Positions 1 to 8,190 of a stretch of DNA of 64,000 nucleotides are shown here, in pieces (position 1 is the first letter of the stretch; each line of letters starts with the position of its first letter). Both the position numbers and the translations under genes were made by a program. The notes under the pieces are model-generated. The model searched no databases. It saw nothing but the letters and a program-made list of their open reading frames with translations, and had not been told where the DNA came from. Origin of the DNA: Actinoalloteichus caeruleus DSM 43889 (GTDB lineage: Bacteria; Actinomycetota; Actinomycetes; Mycobacteriales; Pseudonocardiaceae); assembly GCF_000429185.2 (NCBI RefSeq), contig NZ_AUBJ02000001.1, positions 4,154,001 through 4,218,000 on the forward strand. Direction: 5' to 3'.

Positions 1-29
1 GTGCACCCCGAAACGAAAGCAGGACGAAC

Positions 30-1385
30 ATGGCCATGCCCGCTGCCGACGACGCAGCGCTGAACCACTTCGACGAGAGCCAGTACAGCCAACACCAGGA
101 GGCCGCCGAGTACTGGCGGCCCGTCGCCGACGCGGCGGCGCTGGACGGGCTCCCGGGCGGTCGGTTGTTCAGCGGGCTCTACCGCGCGCTGGCCGGTGAC
201 ATCTTCGCGGGCTCCCCCGAACAGCCGGCGGACAACTCCAAGACCACGGAGCTGTCGCTCCGCGACGTGCGGGCCGCCCTCGCCGCTGACCCCCGTGGCC
301 AGGAAGCCGGAGTGGGGGTCGAGCACTCGGAGCGGGACTCGGAGGACGTCACCACCTCCGTCCTGCCGGACGGTTCGCTGCTGACCCTCAACGGGGTGCC
401 CACCGAGGTCATCCGGTCGGCGCTCGGGCAGGCCCACCCGGAGACCGAGGACAGGGACCCGCTGGTCGTCTGGGGCGAGCAGCTGCCCGACGCTGGCGAG
501 CTGCCGAGGATCCCCGAGATCAGCGAGTTCGTGCGCACCAGTGCCCTGTCGAAGGCCAGCGTGCTGCCCGGGATGGGACTGCTCGCCGGGCTGGGCGACG
601 CCACCGGAGTGGCCCTACCCGCCGCCCCGCGGGCCCGGGACGCCGGTGAGGGCACCGAGGCCGACCCCTTCGTCGACGACCGGCCCACGGTCGAGTTCCC
701 GAGCGTCGCGGCCACCGACGCGGCGGTGCTGCCCGAGGTCGGCAGCGGTGAACTGAGCAGCGTTCCGGCCCCTGCCCTGGGCCAGTTCACCAAGGACCTC
801 GACGCCGAGCTGTCGATCCTCGACCCGCTGCGCTCGCTGTCCTGGGGGCTGCTGCTGCCCACCGAACTCCCCGAGTTCCCGGAGATCGGCCAGCTGAACT
901 CGGAGAACGGGCTGCCGAGCCTGTCGGACCTGACCTCGGTTGGTGTCGCGTTGCCCGCGGTGCACTCCGAGGACGAGGTGGCGGGCCGGAGCAACATCCT
1001 GCCCACCAACAAGCTCGGCCTGGACGGGCTCCCCGACCTGAACGTGGGTCGCCCGAACCTCCAGGTCGGCCAGATCTCGGGTGCTGAGCAGCTGCTGCCC
1101 GCCTCGCTGGGGAGCGCTGACCAGCCCCGGCGGACGGCTCTCGCCACGGCTCCCGCCGGCCGCAACAACGAGACCGGAGTGCGGCTGCCCGTCGCCAACA
1201 CCAGCGACCTCCCCCTGCGGGGCGCGCTTGACGCCGTGCAGATCGACGCCCTCAACAACATGGACGCGGTGCGGATTCCCCCGCGTACCTCCCAGGCTCC
1301 AGCGTTGAGCACGCTGGACACCGCAGTCCTGCTGCGGAGCGTGACCGGTGACGAGGAGGGCAGCAGCCGGCTGTCCCAGAGCTGA
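30..1385 (+). CDS. Hypothetical protein, leucine/proline-rich repeats
   Basis: Protein of 451 residues that I do not recognise. It has no obvious signal peptide or membrane segment. The N-terminal 60 residues are polar and aromatic (YSQHQEAAEYW). The rest is low-complexity and acidic, with many short LP-containing segments such as GLPSLSDLTSVGVALP and GLDGLPDLNVGRPNLQVGQ, which could form a degenerate repeat or an extended surface protein. An AGGAC motif sits just upstream of the first ATG and suits the second ATG (codon 3) equally well. The frame stays open to the window edge, so a longer protein with an export signal outside the window cannot be excluded. Codon third positions are strongly G/C, which supports real coding. 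Confidence 0.7.
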   Translation: MAMPAADDAALNHFDESQYSQHQEAAEYWRPVADAAALDGLPGGRLFSGLYRALAGDIFAGSPEQPADNSKTTELSLRDVRAALAADPRGQEAGVGVEHSERDSEDVTTSVLPDGSLLTLNGVPTEVIRSALGQAHPETEDRDPLVVWGEQLPDAGELPRIPEISEFVRTSALSKASVLPGMGLLAGLGDATGVALPAAPRARDAGEGTEADPFVDDRPTVEFPSVAATDAAVLPEVGSGELSSVPAPALGQFTKDLDAELSILDPLRSLSWGLLLPTELPEFPEIGQLNSENGLPSLSDLTSVGVALPAVHSEDEVAGRSNILPTNKLGLDGLPDLNVGRPNLQVGQISGAEQLLPASLGSADQPRRTALATAPAGRNNETGVRLPVANTSDLPLRGALDAVQIDALNNMDAVRIPPRTSQAPALSTLDTAVLLRSVTGDEEGSSRLSQS

Positions 1386-2753
1386 GCCGTACTGACCGGG
1401 AAGTCGCGGTCGGTCGTGTTGGGCGGCGCCACGCGCACGCGTCGACCAGCACGGACGGTCGCCCCGGTCGGTGGTTCGGGAAGGACGGGTCGGAGGCCGT
1501 TGCCCCCGGTCTCCGACCGCACCTTCCCACCGGATCCACGCGAACGGTGATTCCGATTCCGGCGGGCCCCGAGAGCGACGCTCTCGGGGCCCGCCTCCGT
1601 CGTCCGGTGGGGAGGCGGGGATCAGCCGCGCCCGGGCGGGCCTCGCTGCCACCGGCCACCCACGGGGCTCGTCGGAGCGTCGTGGACGGGCCCGGCGACC
1701 GCCGGTGGGCTCGCCTGGGGGCCGTCCCGCCCCCATCCCCGAACTCGCCACTGGAGCCGGCGGCCCTCCGTCCGATGCGGTCGCCGTGGTGCCAGGCGGC
1801 CCACCCTCCGGCGCTGGTGGAGACGAGGGTGATGCCCCTGCACGTCGGCCGGGGGCGCGGTGGGGGTGTTCCCGGGGGGGCAGGGGAGGCGAGCTGGGCG
1901 GCTTCCCCGCGCGTTGGGCGAGCGGTGCGGTGGTGGTGGTCCTCGCGGGTCCCGCCCCACGCCCGGTGCCGGGTCGAGGGTTCCCGGCGCCGCTCCTCGC
2001 GCGAACCACCCGGCCACCAGGTCCTCCAGGCCTCCCCGTGGCCACGCACCACCTGGTCGCGTCTCCTGGGGCGCCTCCGGTCGGAGCCGCAGCGCCGGCT
2101 CTTCCCGGCACCTGCGGTTAGCCCCCGTATCCGCGCTGGTCCGCCGGGGTTGGTGGAGGTCGCGGAGGGATGGGTGCCTCCCCCGGCTGGTCGGCGCCAC
2201 GTCGACGACGGTTCCCGGCGCTCCGGCGGGAGCGGCGCCCCGGTCGGGCGGTCGCGTTCCCGGCTCCCAGACCGGCGCGCACCCCGGCTCCGCCGCCGGA
2301 GTCCAGGGGCGGCGCGGCGACGATCCAGGAGGGACTGCCCGAACACGCGGTGTTGTCGGGAGCAGCGAGTACCGGCCGTTGGTGGGAGGCACTGTTACCA
2401 GGCGGTGCGGGCACGGGATGGTGGTGCGCGGCGGCGGACGGCCCCCCCGGTCGGTGGGTACCCCGCCCTCGCTGGTGTTCCGGGGTGCAGGCGGCCCGGG
2501 GCCGCCTCGACAGGAGGCAGGGCCGCCGGCGGCCTGGGCGGTCCGGGTGTTGACCGAGGGGGTCGAACCGTTCCCTGGGCGGGCCCTGCCGCCGGCGCGG
2601 CCGGTTTCGAGCGGCTGCTCCGCCGGCGGCGAGCCGAGTCGGCTGTCCCTCGGCGGGTGGCGGGTGGAGCGGGCCCGGCTCGGTGATCGTGCCGGGGACG
2701 CGGACGTCCGCCCGGGGCACGCGACGTCGCGGTGCCCTGGAGCCGCCAGCCGG
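1386..2753. other. Long stretch without a credible gene
   Basis: About 1.37 kb. Several long open frames exist on both strands, but all translate to Arg/Pro/Gly/Ala-rich sequence with no recognisable domain, no consistent third-position bias and no ribosome-binding site, as expected by chance at this GC content. One strong hairpin lies near the left end (listed separately). Nothing else is supportable. Confidence 0.6.
1561..1595 (+). terminator. Perfect 16-bp hairpin, probable terminator
   Basis: Arms GGCGGGCCCCGAGAGC and its exact complement are separated by a 3-nt GAC loop. There is no T-run, as usual in actinomycetes. It lies about 175 nt after the stop of the preceding gene and is the only obvious terminator for it. 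Confidence 0.65.
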
Positions 2754-3671
2754 TCAGCCGCTCTCCACCTCGGGCAGCTCCAGCCGGCCCGCGAGGTGTG
2801 GCACGGGCCAGGCGTGCGGTTCCGCCCGCAGCAGTTCCTCCGCCTTCGCCATCATGGCCAACACGGATGCCGAGCCGTCCCCGGTGACCCAACAGCTCCG
2901 GAGGCGGGGCCGCAGGCGGGCGCCACCGAGCCGCGTGGGCTGGCTGACGACCTCCCGGGCCCGGAGTGCGATCGGCGCCCCGTTGCCCCGGGGGTGTTCG
3001 GCGATCACGGCGAACTCGTCACTGCCGTACCGGGCGACGGTGTGGTCGCGACGCATCCCGGTGCGGAGCCTCATCGCGATGAGGTGCAGCAGCTCGTCAC
3101 CCCGCTGGAAACCGTGCCTGCTGTTGAACAGCGCGAGTTGCTGCACGTCGAGCAGGACGAGGGTGACCAGGGTCCCGTGCACGTCGGCACGGGCGAGCGC
3201 CTGTTCCAGCCGGTCGAAGAGCAGGGCGCGACCGGGGAGACCCGTGAGCGGGTCCCTGCCGACGTCCTCGCCGAGCCCGGGACTGTCCACCGGGCGCAGC
3301 AGGACCAGCAGCGCCGGGCGGCCCCGGTGGCTCACCAGGTGGTAGGTGCCGATCAGTCGCGTCTCGGGGGTGGCCCGGTGCCGGACGACCAGGGGCAGCG
3401 TCAGGGTCCCGGGGTTCCTGCGGAGCTGGGTCAGCAGTGCGGAGGTGTCCGGGAGCGGGGCTCCCGAATCGTCACGCAGCGCCCAACCCGCCGGCCTCCT
3501 CCCGTTGAGCAGCCTTTCGCGGCTCAACCCGAGCAAGGCTCCGGCGAGCTCGTTCGCGGCGATCATGTCGCCGCGTTCGTCCTCCAGCAGCACTCCCACC
3601 GGTAGTTCCGCGACGAGCTCGTCCCAGACCGTCCCGGTCCCCCGCCGTGCCGCCGTCCCCACGGCACCCAT
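2754..3671 (-). CDS. PAS-GGDEF domain protein (possible diguanylate cyclase)
   Basis: Cytoplasmic protein of 305 residues. Residues about 14-127 resemble a PAS sensor domain (VGVLLEDERGDMIAANELAGALLG). Residues about 137-290 form a GGDEF domain with the entry motif DPLTGLPGR. The signature is RYGSDEF instead of RYGGDEF. The metal-site Asp (LLDVQQ) is present, but the usual DxD-FK motif is degenerate (DVQQLALFN); the GD of the GHxxGD region is kept (QRGDELL). It may therefore be a weak or inactive cyclase or a c-di-GMP/GTP sensor. There is no EAL domain. The ATG chosen is preceded by GGAAGG; the open frame extends 19 codons further upstream without a better start. It stands alone. Confidence 0.85.
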   Translation of the reverse strand: MGAVGTAARRGTGTVWDELVAELPVGVLLEDERGDMIAANELAGALLGLSRERLLNGRRPAGWALRDDSGAPLPDTSALLTQLRRNPGTLTLPLVVRHRATPETRLIGTYHLVSHRGRPALLVLLRPVDSPGLGEDVGRDPLTGLPGRALLFDRLEQALARADVHGTLVTLVLLDVQQLALFNSRHGFQRGDELLHLIAMRLRTGMRRDHTVARYGSDEFAVIAEHPRGNGAPIALRAREVVSQPTRLGGARLRPRLRSCWVTGDGSASVLAMMAKAEELLRAEPHAWPVPHLAGRLELPEVESG

Positions 3672-4185
3672 GTGGCCCCATACCTTCCGCCGAACGGAGC
3701 ACTGGGGCTGAGCTTCCCCCGGAAGCACGAACAGTTCAAGCGCGCCGCTACCACTCGGAAGGGTGGGATTCTGTTGCCCCGTTGACGACGGGTAGCTGGT
3801 TCGTCGTGGGGACGTCCTCGGAAGCAGGATGGGAGTCGCGGCGTCTCCCGGTTTTGCCCAGTTCAGCCGCGACCGCGCGGGTGACGATCAGTCGATCGGG
3901 TAGCACTCTTCAACTGAAGGGCTAATCAGGCTTGCCTTGTCGGGCCGGGCCTCGCCGGAGGAGCCACGTGGCCGTCCGAGGAAGCCGAGCCCTTCGCGGT
4001 CGGCCCCGGGGGGAGGGGCCGCGCCCGGCGGCCCGGTCCGGTTCCGGCCGTGCCGTCGCCTGGGCGGACCGCGTCGGCGTGCGGGCTCGCTCGCCGGACG
4101 GCCGGGTCCTCGGAGGAACCGCGTCGAGCGGGCCGGCGTCCCACATCGTGGTGGCCCCGTGGAACGTCCGGTGAGGGGAGATGGT
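3672..4185. other. Intergenic region, no gene seen
   Basis: Upstream region of two divergent genes. It includes a slightly AT-richer segment near 3885-3935 with a weak stem-loop (CTTC-aact-GAAG flanked by TAGC/GCTA). No protein-like frame was found. Confidence 0.5.
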
Positions 4186-5100
4186 GTGGAGGACGAGCCG
4201 GCACTCGCCCGACTCCGGGAACTCGACGAGCGGGTGGTCGCGGTGTCCTGGCGGCACCTGACCTCGGTCGGTGCGGGCTCCCTCGCCGCGGGACTGGTGG
4301 GAACGCTGCTGGGTGTCGTGGTGGGCCTGGTCGCGGTGTTCTCCGCGCGGGACGCCGGCATGCCGACGTTGGGTCTCGTGGTGGTGGGCTGGGTGGCGCT
4401 GCTCGCCCTGGTGTGGTGGACGACGCTGCGCCCGCTGACCGCGCGGCACGGTCCGGTCGGGGCGGAGTACCGGCGGGCGGTGGCGGATCGGAACGCGGCG
4501 GAGGCCGAGCTGACGACCTGGGCGGCGCGGCCACCACGCGGCAGCGCCTCCCAGGACTGGGCGCGCATCGACGCGGTCCACGCCCGGATGGACGCGTGGT
4601 ACACGCGGGCCACGTCCTTCGAGCAGCGGCATCGGGCCTCGAAGCCCGATTCGGTCCTCGTCGGGCTCGTCCTGGTGGCGCTCGTCTTCGTGCTCGTGCT
4701 CGTCTCGCTCCCCCCGAGGGGAGCGCTCGGGCTGCTGGTGGCTGGCCCACCGCTGCTGGTCGGCTGGGGTCTGGTGATGTCGGTCGCCCTCCGCCGGCTC
4801 TCCGAGGACGCCTTCGTCCGGTCCGCCCGGATCCGCGGTTGGCGTCGGGAACTGGACCACCTGGCCCGCCGGCTCCGCACCGGAGCCGGTGCGCCGGCGT
4901 GGCGGTTCCCCCGGTTCCGGGTGCAACGGCTGTGGTTCCGCCTCAAGGTCGGTCCCTCGCCCGCCGTGGTCCTGCGGTCGCTGCCCGCCGAGGGGAACCC
5001 CCTGCGCCGGTGGTTCTGGCGCTGGCTCGGCCGCTCGGCACTCGTTCCCGTCGGCGTCCTCGCGCTGCTGGTGGTTCTCGGGCTGTTCGCGAACCGGTGA
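4186..5100 (+). CDS. Predicted multi-pass membrane protein
   Basis: Protein of 304 residues with no family I recognise. A short acidic N-terminus is followed by two closely spaced membrane segments (about residues 26-50 and 58-80), a charged helical region rich in Ala, Arg and Glu that may be a coiled coil, two more membrane segments (about 155-200) and a last one at the C-terminus (ALVPVGVLALLVVLGLF). The long basic stretch between the fourth and fifth segments is probably cytoplasmic. The GTG start is supported by GGGGAG six bases upstream; the frame stays open for 80 further codons upstream, but that part reads as non-coding Arg/Pro/Gly sequence. The sigma-factor gene follows after 120 bp on the same strand. 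Confidence 0.75.
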   Translation: MEDEPALARLRELDERVVAVSWRHLTSVGAGSLAAGLVGTLLGVVVGLVAVFSARDAGMPTLGLVVVGWVALLALVWWTTLRPLTARHGPVGAEYRRAVADRNAAEAELTTWAARPPRGSASQDWARIDAVHARMDAWYTRATSFEQRHRASKPDSVLVGLVLVALVFVLVLVSLPPRGALGLLVAGPPLLVGWGLVMSVALRRLSEDAFVRSARIRGWRRELDHLARRLRTGAGAPAWRFPRFRVQRLWFRLKVGPSPAVVLRSLPAEGNPLRRWFWRWLGRSALVPVGVLALLVVLGLFANR

Positions 5101-5209
5101 CCGGGCGGCGCGGGGGACGCGTCGTCGCCGGCCAGGGGCGCCGTTGGCGGACCGGGCCCGCTCCCGCACCTGGGAGCCGAAAGAACGACCGGCGCCGACC
5201 ACGCCGGGT

Positions 5210-5221
5210 TACGATCTCCGC
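5210..5221 (+). promoter_or_regulatory. -10 box of a probably leaderless promoter
   Basis: TACGAT lies six bases before the GTG of the sigma-factor gene, placing the expected transcription start on or next to the start codon. There is no Shine-Dalgarno sequence. Confidence 0.45.
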
Positions 5222-6112
5222 GTGCGGACCGGTGACCAGGACCTGGCCGTGTTCGAGGAGCAGCGCCCCCGCATCTTCGGGCTGGCCTACCGGATGCTGG
5301 GTTCGGCCACCGAAGCCGAGGACATCACGCAGGAGGTGTTCCTCCGCTGGTTCGGGGCCGATCGGGGAGCCCTCGTGTCGCCCCCGGCCTGGCTGACGCG
5401 GGTCACCACCAACCTGTGCCTGAACCAGTTGTCGGCCGCCCGGACGAGGCGGGAGCGCTACGTCGGTCCGTGGCTCCCGGAGCCCGTGCTCACCGGTGAC
5501 GACGTCCCGGGGCCACCGGAGACGGCGGAACGGCGGGAGTCGGTCTCGATGGCCGTGCTGGTGGTGTTGGAACGGCTGACCCCGCCGGAACGTGCCGCCT
5601 TCGTCCTGCGTGAGGCGTTCGGCCACCCCCACCGGGAGATCGCGGAGATCATCGGTGTCAGCGAGGCGGCGTCCCGGCAGCTGCACCGCAGGGCCCGTGC
5701 TCGGCTCGCCGAGGAGCGGGGTCGGTTCGGCGCGGACGCCGACCAGCACCGCAGGGTCGTGGAGCGTTTCCTGACGGCCGCCACGGAAGGGGATGTCCGG
5801 GGGCTGGAGGAGCTCCTGGCCGAGGACGTGGTGTCCTGGTCGGACGGTGGGGGACGTACGACCGCCGCCCGCCGGCCAGTGGTGGGACGGGAGTCCGTGC
5901 TGCGGTACGTGCTCGGCCTCGCCGGGCACCGGGACGCCGCACTCCTCCACACCCGGTTCGCCGAGGTGAACGGCCAGCTCGGCGTGCTCCTGCTGCGGGG
6001 GGACGATCTCGTCGCCGTCCTGTCCCCCGACACGGACGGCCAGCGGATCACCACGCTGCGGGTGGTCGTCAACCCGGAGAAGCTGAGGTTCGTCGCCTCC
6101 CAGCTCGCGTGA
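5222..6112 (+). CDS. ECF41-family RNA polymerase sigma factor (SigJ-like)
   Basis: Protein of 296 residues. Sigma region 2 (residues about 8-75) is followed by region 4 (about 110-165, helix-turn-helix HREIAEIIGVSEAASRQLHRRA) and then a SnoaL-like C-terminal domain (about 175-296). Three motifs typical of the ECF41 group are visible: WLPEP in the linker (84-88), DGGG (208-211) and NPEKL near the C-terminus (284-288). In this group the fused C-terminal domain regulates the sigma factor in place of an anti-sigma factor, and the main target is usually the adjacent oxidoreductase-type gene. The next gene here is such an oxidoreductase with a matching promoter. The GTG start appears leaderless. 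Confidence 0.92.
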   Translation: MRTGDQDLAVFEEQRPRIFGLAYRMLGSATEAEDITQEVFLRWFGADRGALVSPPAWLTRVTTNLCLNQLSAARTRRERYVGPWLPEPVLTGDDVPGPPETAERRESVSMAVLVVLERLTPPERAAFVLREAFGHPHREIAEIIGVSEAASRQLHRRARARLAEERGRFGADADQHRRVVERFLTAATEGDVRGLEELLAEDVVSWSDGGGRTTAARRPVVGRESVLRYVLGLAGHRDAALLHTRFAEVNGQLGVLLLRGDDLVAVLSPDTDGQRITTLRVVVNPEKLRFVASQLA

Positions 6113-6131
6113 CGCACGTCACCGCCGCTGC

Positions 6132-6158
6132 TGTCACGGCGTGGTCCCCCACCTGGTC
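6132..6158 (+). promoter_or_regulatory. Candidate ECF41-dependent promoter
   Basis: TGTCACG and GGTC are separated by 16 bp. The ECF41 consensus known from the literature is TGTCACA in the -35 and CGTC in the -10, so each element has one mismatch. The site lies between the sigma-factor stop and the oxidoreductase start and faces the oxidoreductase. Confidence 0.55.
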
Positions 6159-6186
6159 ATCCCGGGTGAGGGAAAGGGGTACGACC

Positions 6187-7299
6187 ATGACGCACCACAT
6201 CGTCGTCCTGGGCGCCGGGTACGCGGGTTTGACGGCCGCTCGACGCGCCGCCCGGCTGCTGCGGGGCTCCGACGTCCGCCTGACGTTGGTCAACAGGTCC
6301 GAGCGGTTCGTTGAGCGGGTGCGACTGCACCAGCTCGCGGCGCGGGGGATTCCGCCCGGGCAGTCGTTGTTCCGTGCGCTCGCCGGCAGTGGGGTCGACC
6401 TCGTCGTGGGCGAGGTGGCTGAGGTCGACGCCGAGGCCCGCGCGGTGACCGTCGCCGGCCGCGCGGACAGGCTCACCTATGACACGCTCGTGTACGCGCT
6501 CGGCAGTGCCGCCGACCTCGACGCCGTGCCCGGGCTCCGCGAACACGGGTTCGCCGTGGCGGACGCGGAGGGGGCCGGGCGCCTCCGGGCCCGTCTCGAC
6601 GAGCTGCCGGGTGGGGCGGTGGTGGCGGTCGTCGGCGCGGGGCCCACGGGTGTCGAGGTGGCGGCCGAACTCGCGGAGGCCAGGCCCGACCTGTCGGTCG
6701 AACTGGTGACGCGATCGGAGCTGGGGGGCGGGTTGTCCCCCGGGGCGCGACGTCACCTGCGTCGGACTTTCGCGCGGCTGGGTGTCGGGGTTCGCGAGCA
6801 CCAGCGGGTCACGGCGGTCGAGCGGGACGGGGTGGTGACGGCCGAGGGGGCGCGGCTCGCGTGCACCGCCCTCGTGTGGGCCGGCGGTTTCCGGGTGCCG
6901 TCTCCCGCCGCGCGCTCGGCGCTGCGGACCGACGAGCGCGGGCGCCTCGTCGTGGACGGGCGGCTGCGTTCGGTGTCGCACCCCGAGGTGTACGGAGTGG
7001 GGGACAGCGCGAGTGCGGCGACGGTGACGGGTGGGGAGACGCGGATGTCCTGCCAGGCCGCTCTACCGATGGGCCGCTACGTCGCGGTGGACCTGGCACG
7101 AACCCTGCGGGGGCGGCGGTCGGGGAGACCAGCCCGCATCCGTGACCTCGGGCTGGACGTGGCTCTCGGCCGTCGGAACGCCGTCGTCCAGCTGTTCCGG
7201 GGAGGCGGTCGCCCCGTGGGCGCCGTGCTGACGGGGCGACCCGCCGCATGGATCAAGCACAGGGTGGTTCGGGCCGCCGCGTGGCTGGCCGGGGCCTGA
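6187..7299 (+). CDS. NAD(P)/FAD-dependent oxidoreductase (NDH-2-like)
   Basis: Protein of 370 residues of the pyridine nucleotide-disulfide oxidoreductase class. The FAD-binding GAGYAG motif is at residues 9-14 (VVLGAGYAGLTAARRAA), the NAD(P)-binding motif GAGPTG at about 150-155, and the second FAD motif VYGVGDSAS near residue 275. There is no CxxxxC redox pair, so it resembles type II NADH dehydrogenases or COE-type partners of ECF41 sigma factors rather than a disulfide reductase. The ATG is preceded by GGGAAAGGGG. It probably forms a regulatory unit with the upstream sigma factor. The physiological electron acceptor cannot be told from sequence. Confidence 0.88.
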   Translation: MTHHIVVLGAGYAGLTAARRAARLLRGSDVRLTLVNRSERFVERVRLHQLAARGIPPGQSLFRALAGSGVDLVVGEVAEVDAEARAVTVAGRADRLTYDTLVYALGSAADLDAVPGLREHGFAVADAEGAGRLRARLDELPGGAVVAVVGAGPTGVEVAAELAEARPDLSVELVTRSELGGGLSPGARRHLRRTFARLGVGVREHQRVTAVERDGVVTAEGARLACTALVWAGGFRVPSPAARSALRTDERGRLVVDGRLRSVSHPEVYGVGDSASAATVTGGETRMSCQAALPMGRYVAVDLARTLRGRRSGRPARIRDLGLDVALGRRNAVVQLFRGGGRPVGAVLTGRPAAWIKHRVVRAAAWLAGA

Positions 7300-7538
7300 C
7301 GACGGTCGTTCGGGCGGCGCGTTCGCGGTGCGTCCGGCCGGTTGGTCCCGGGGGTGCCGGGCGGGAGGTGGGTGGCGTCGTCGCCGCTCGGTGGGCACCG
7401 GGCCGTGCCCACCACCTCCGCTGCCCGAGGCGCGGGCGGGGTCCCCACCAGGGGGGCGGCACGGCGGTCGGCGTCACGAGGACCGGTCCAGGGGCGTCGG
7501 GGCTCCTCCCGGTCGGATGGTCGCCGCGGCTCGGAGGG

Positions 7539-8126
7539 TCACGCCGGCGCCGGCGCCGGGGGCAGCGGTGCGCTGGCAGCTTCCGGGGACAGGCCGTCGA
7601 GCACGAGCGCGAGGTAGCGCGACCAGCCCCGTCCGACGTGGTCCGCGCTCGCGACGAGCATGGTGACCAGGCAGGGGAAGTCCTCCGGGGTCAGGTCGGC
7701 GCGCACCACGCCCGCCTGCCTGGCCCGGGTCAACACCTCGTCAAGGGGCCGCAGGTAGCGGCTGGCGATGGCGGCGGCCCGACCACCCCCGACCAGTTCG
7801 AGGATCCTCGGGTGCTCGACGAACACGGCGGTGCTCTCCGCCAGGGCGGTGGCCAGCGCGCGACGTGGATCGTCGTCGGCGGCGGCGCGCCGCAGGACCG
7901 GTTCCACCCGCTCGGAGAAGTAGTCCTCGAGCACCGCGGTGAGGAGGTCCTCCTTGGTGGGGAAGTGCCGGAACAGCGTGCGCGCGGTGACCCGCGCGTC
8001 CTTGGCGATCCGCTCCAGGGGGACCTCGCTGCCCAGTTCCTCCACTGCCGCCCGGGCCTGGGCCACGATGGCGGCCCGGTTGCGCCTGGCGTCCGCGCGT
8101 AGGGGCCCGTTCCTGCTCTCCGCCAC
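7539..8126 (-). CDS. TetR-family transcriptional regulator
   Basis: Protein of 195 residues with an N-terminal helix-turn-helix (VPLERIAKDARVTARTLFRHFPTKEDLL, residues about 35-62) and a helical ligand-binding domain ending in a short Ala/Pro tail. It is divergent from the F420-type oxidoreductase gene, with only 64 bp between the two starts, so it most likely represses both. The GTG start has no Shine-Dalgarno but is preceded at six bases by TAGCGT and, 17 bp further, CTGACA, giving a good -35/-10 pair for a leaderless transcript. Confidence 0.9.
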   Translation of the reverse strand: MAESRNGPLRADARRNRAAIVAQARAAVEELGSEVPLERIAKDARVTARTLFRHFPTKEDLLTAVLEDYFSERVEPVLRRAAADDDPRRALATALAESTAVFVEHPRILELVGGGRAAAIASRYLRPLDEVLTRARQAGVVRADLTPEDFPCLVTMLVASADHVGRGWSRYLALVLDGLSPEAASAPLPPAPAPA

Positions 8127-8132
8127 CGCGCA

Positions 8133-8184
8133 ACGCTAACACCCCTCCCAGTAAATGTCAGTTAAGTGACAGTTGTGTCATGAT
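8133..8184. promoter_or_regulatory. Divergent promoters and candidate TetR operator
   Basis: Three TGTCA half-sites alternate in orientation: TGTCA (8156), TGACA (8167), TGTCA (8176). They make one inverted repeat with a 6-bp centre and one with a 4-bp centre. The left half-site overlaps the -35 CTGACA of the regulator; its -10 is TAGCGT (minus strand, 8133-8138). On the plus strand CATGAT (8179-8184) is six bases from the next start codon. Confidence 0.55.
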
Positions 8185-8190
8185 GCGTCC

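Noticed and set aside
1860-3605. Plus-strand open frame of 581 codons across the first large gap and the GGDEF gene
   Set aside because: No domain, overlaps the GGDEF gene on the opposite strand, and third-position bias does not fit.
3922-3936. TCAGGCTTGCCTTG considered as an iron (DmdR/IdeR) box
   Set aside because: Only the AGGC/GCCT core fits; the outer parts of the 19-bp consensus do not match.
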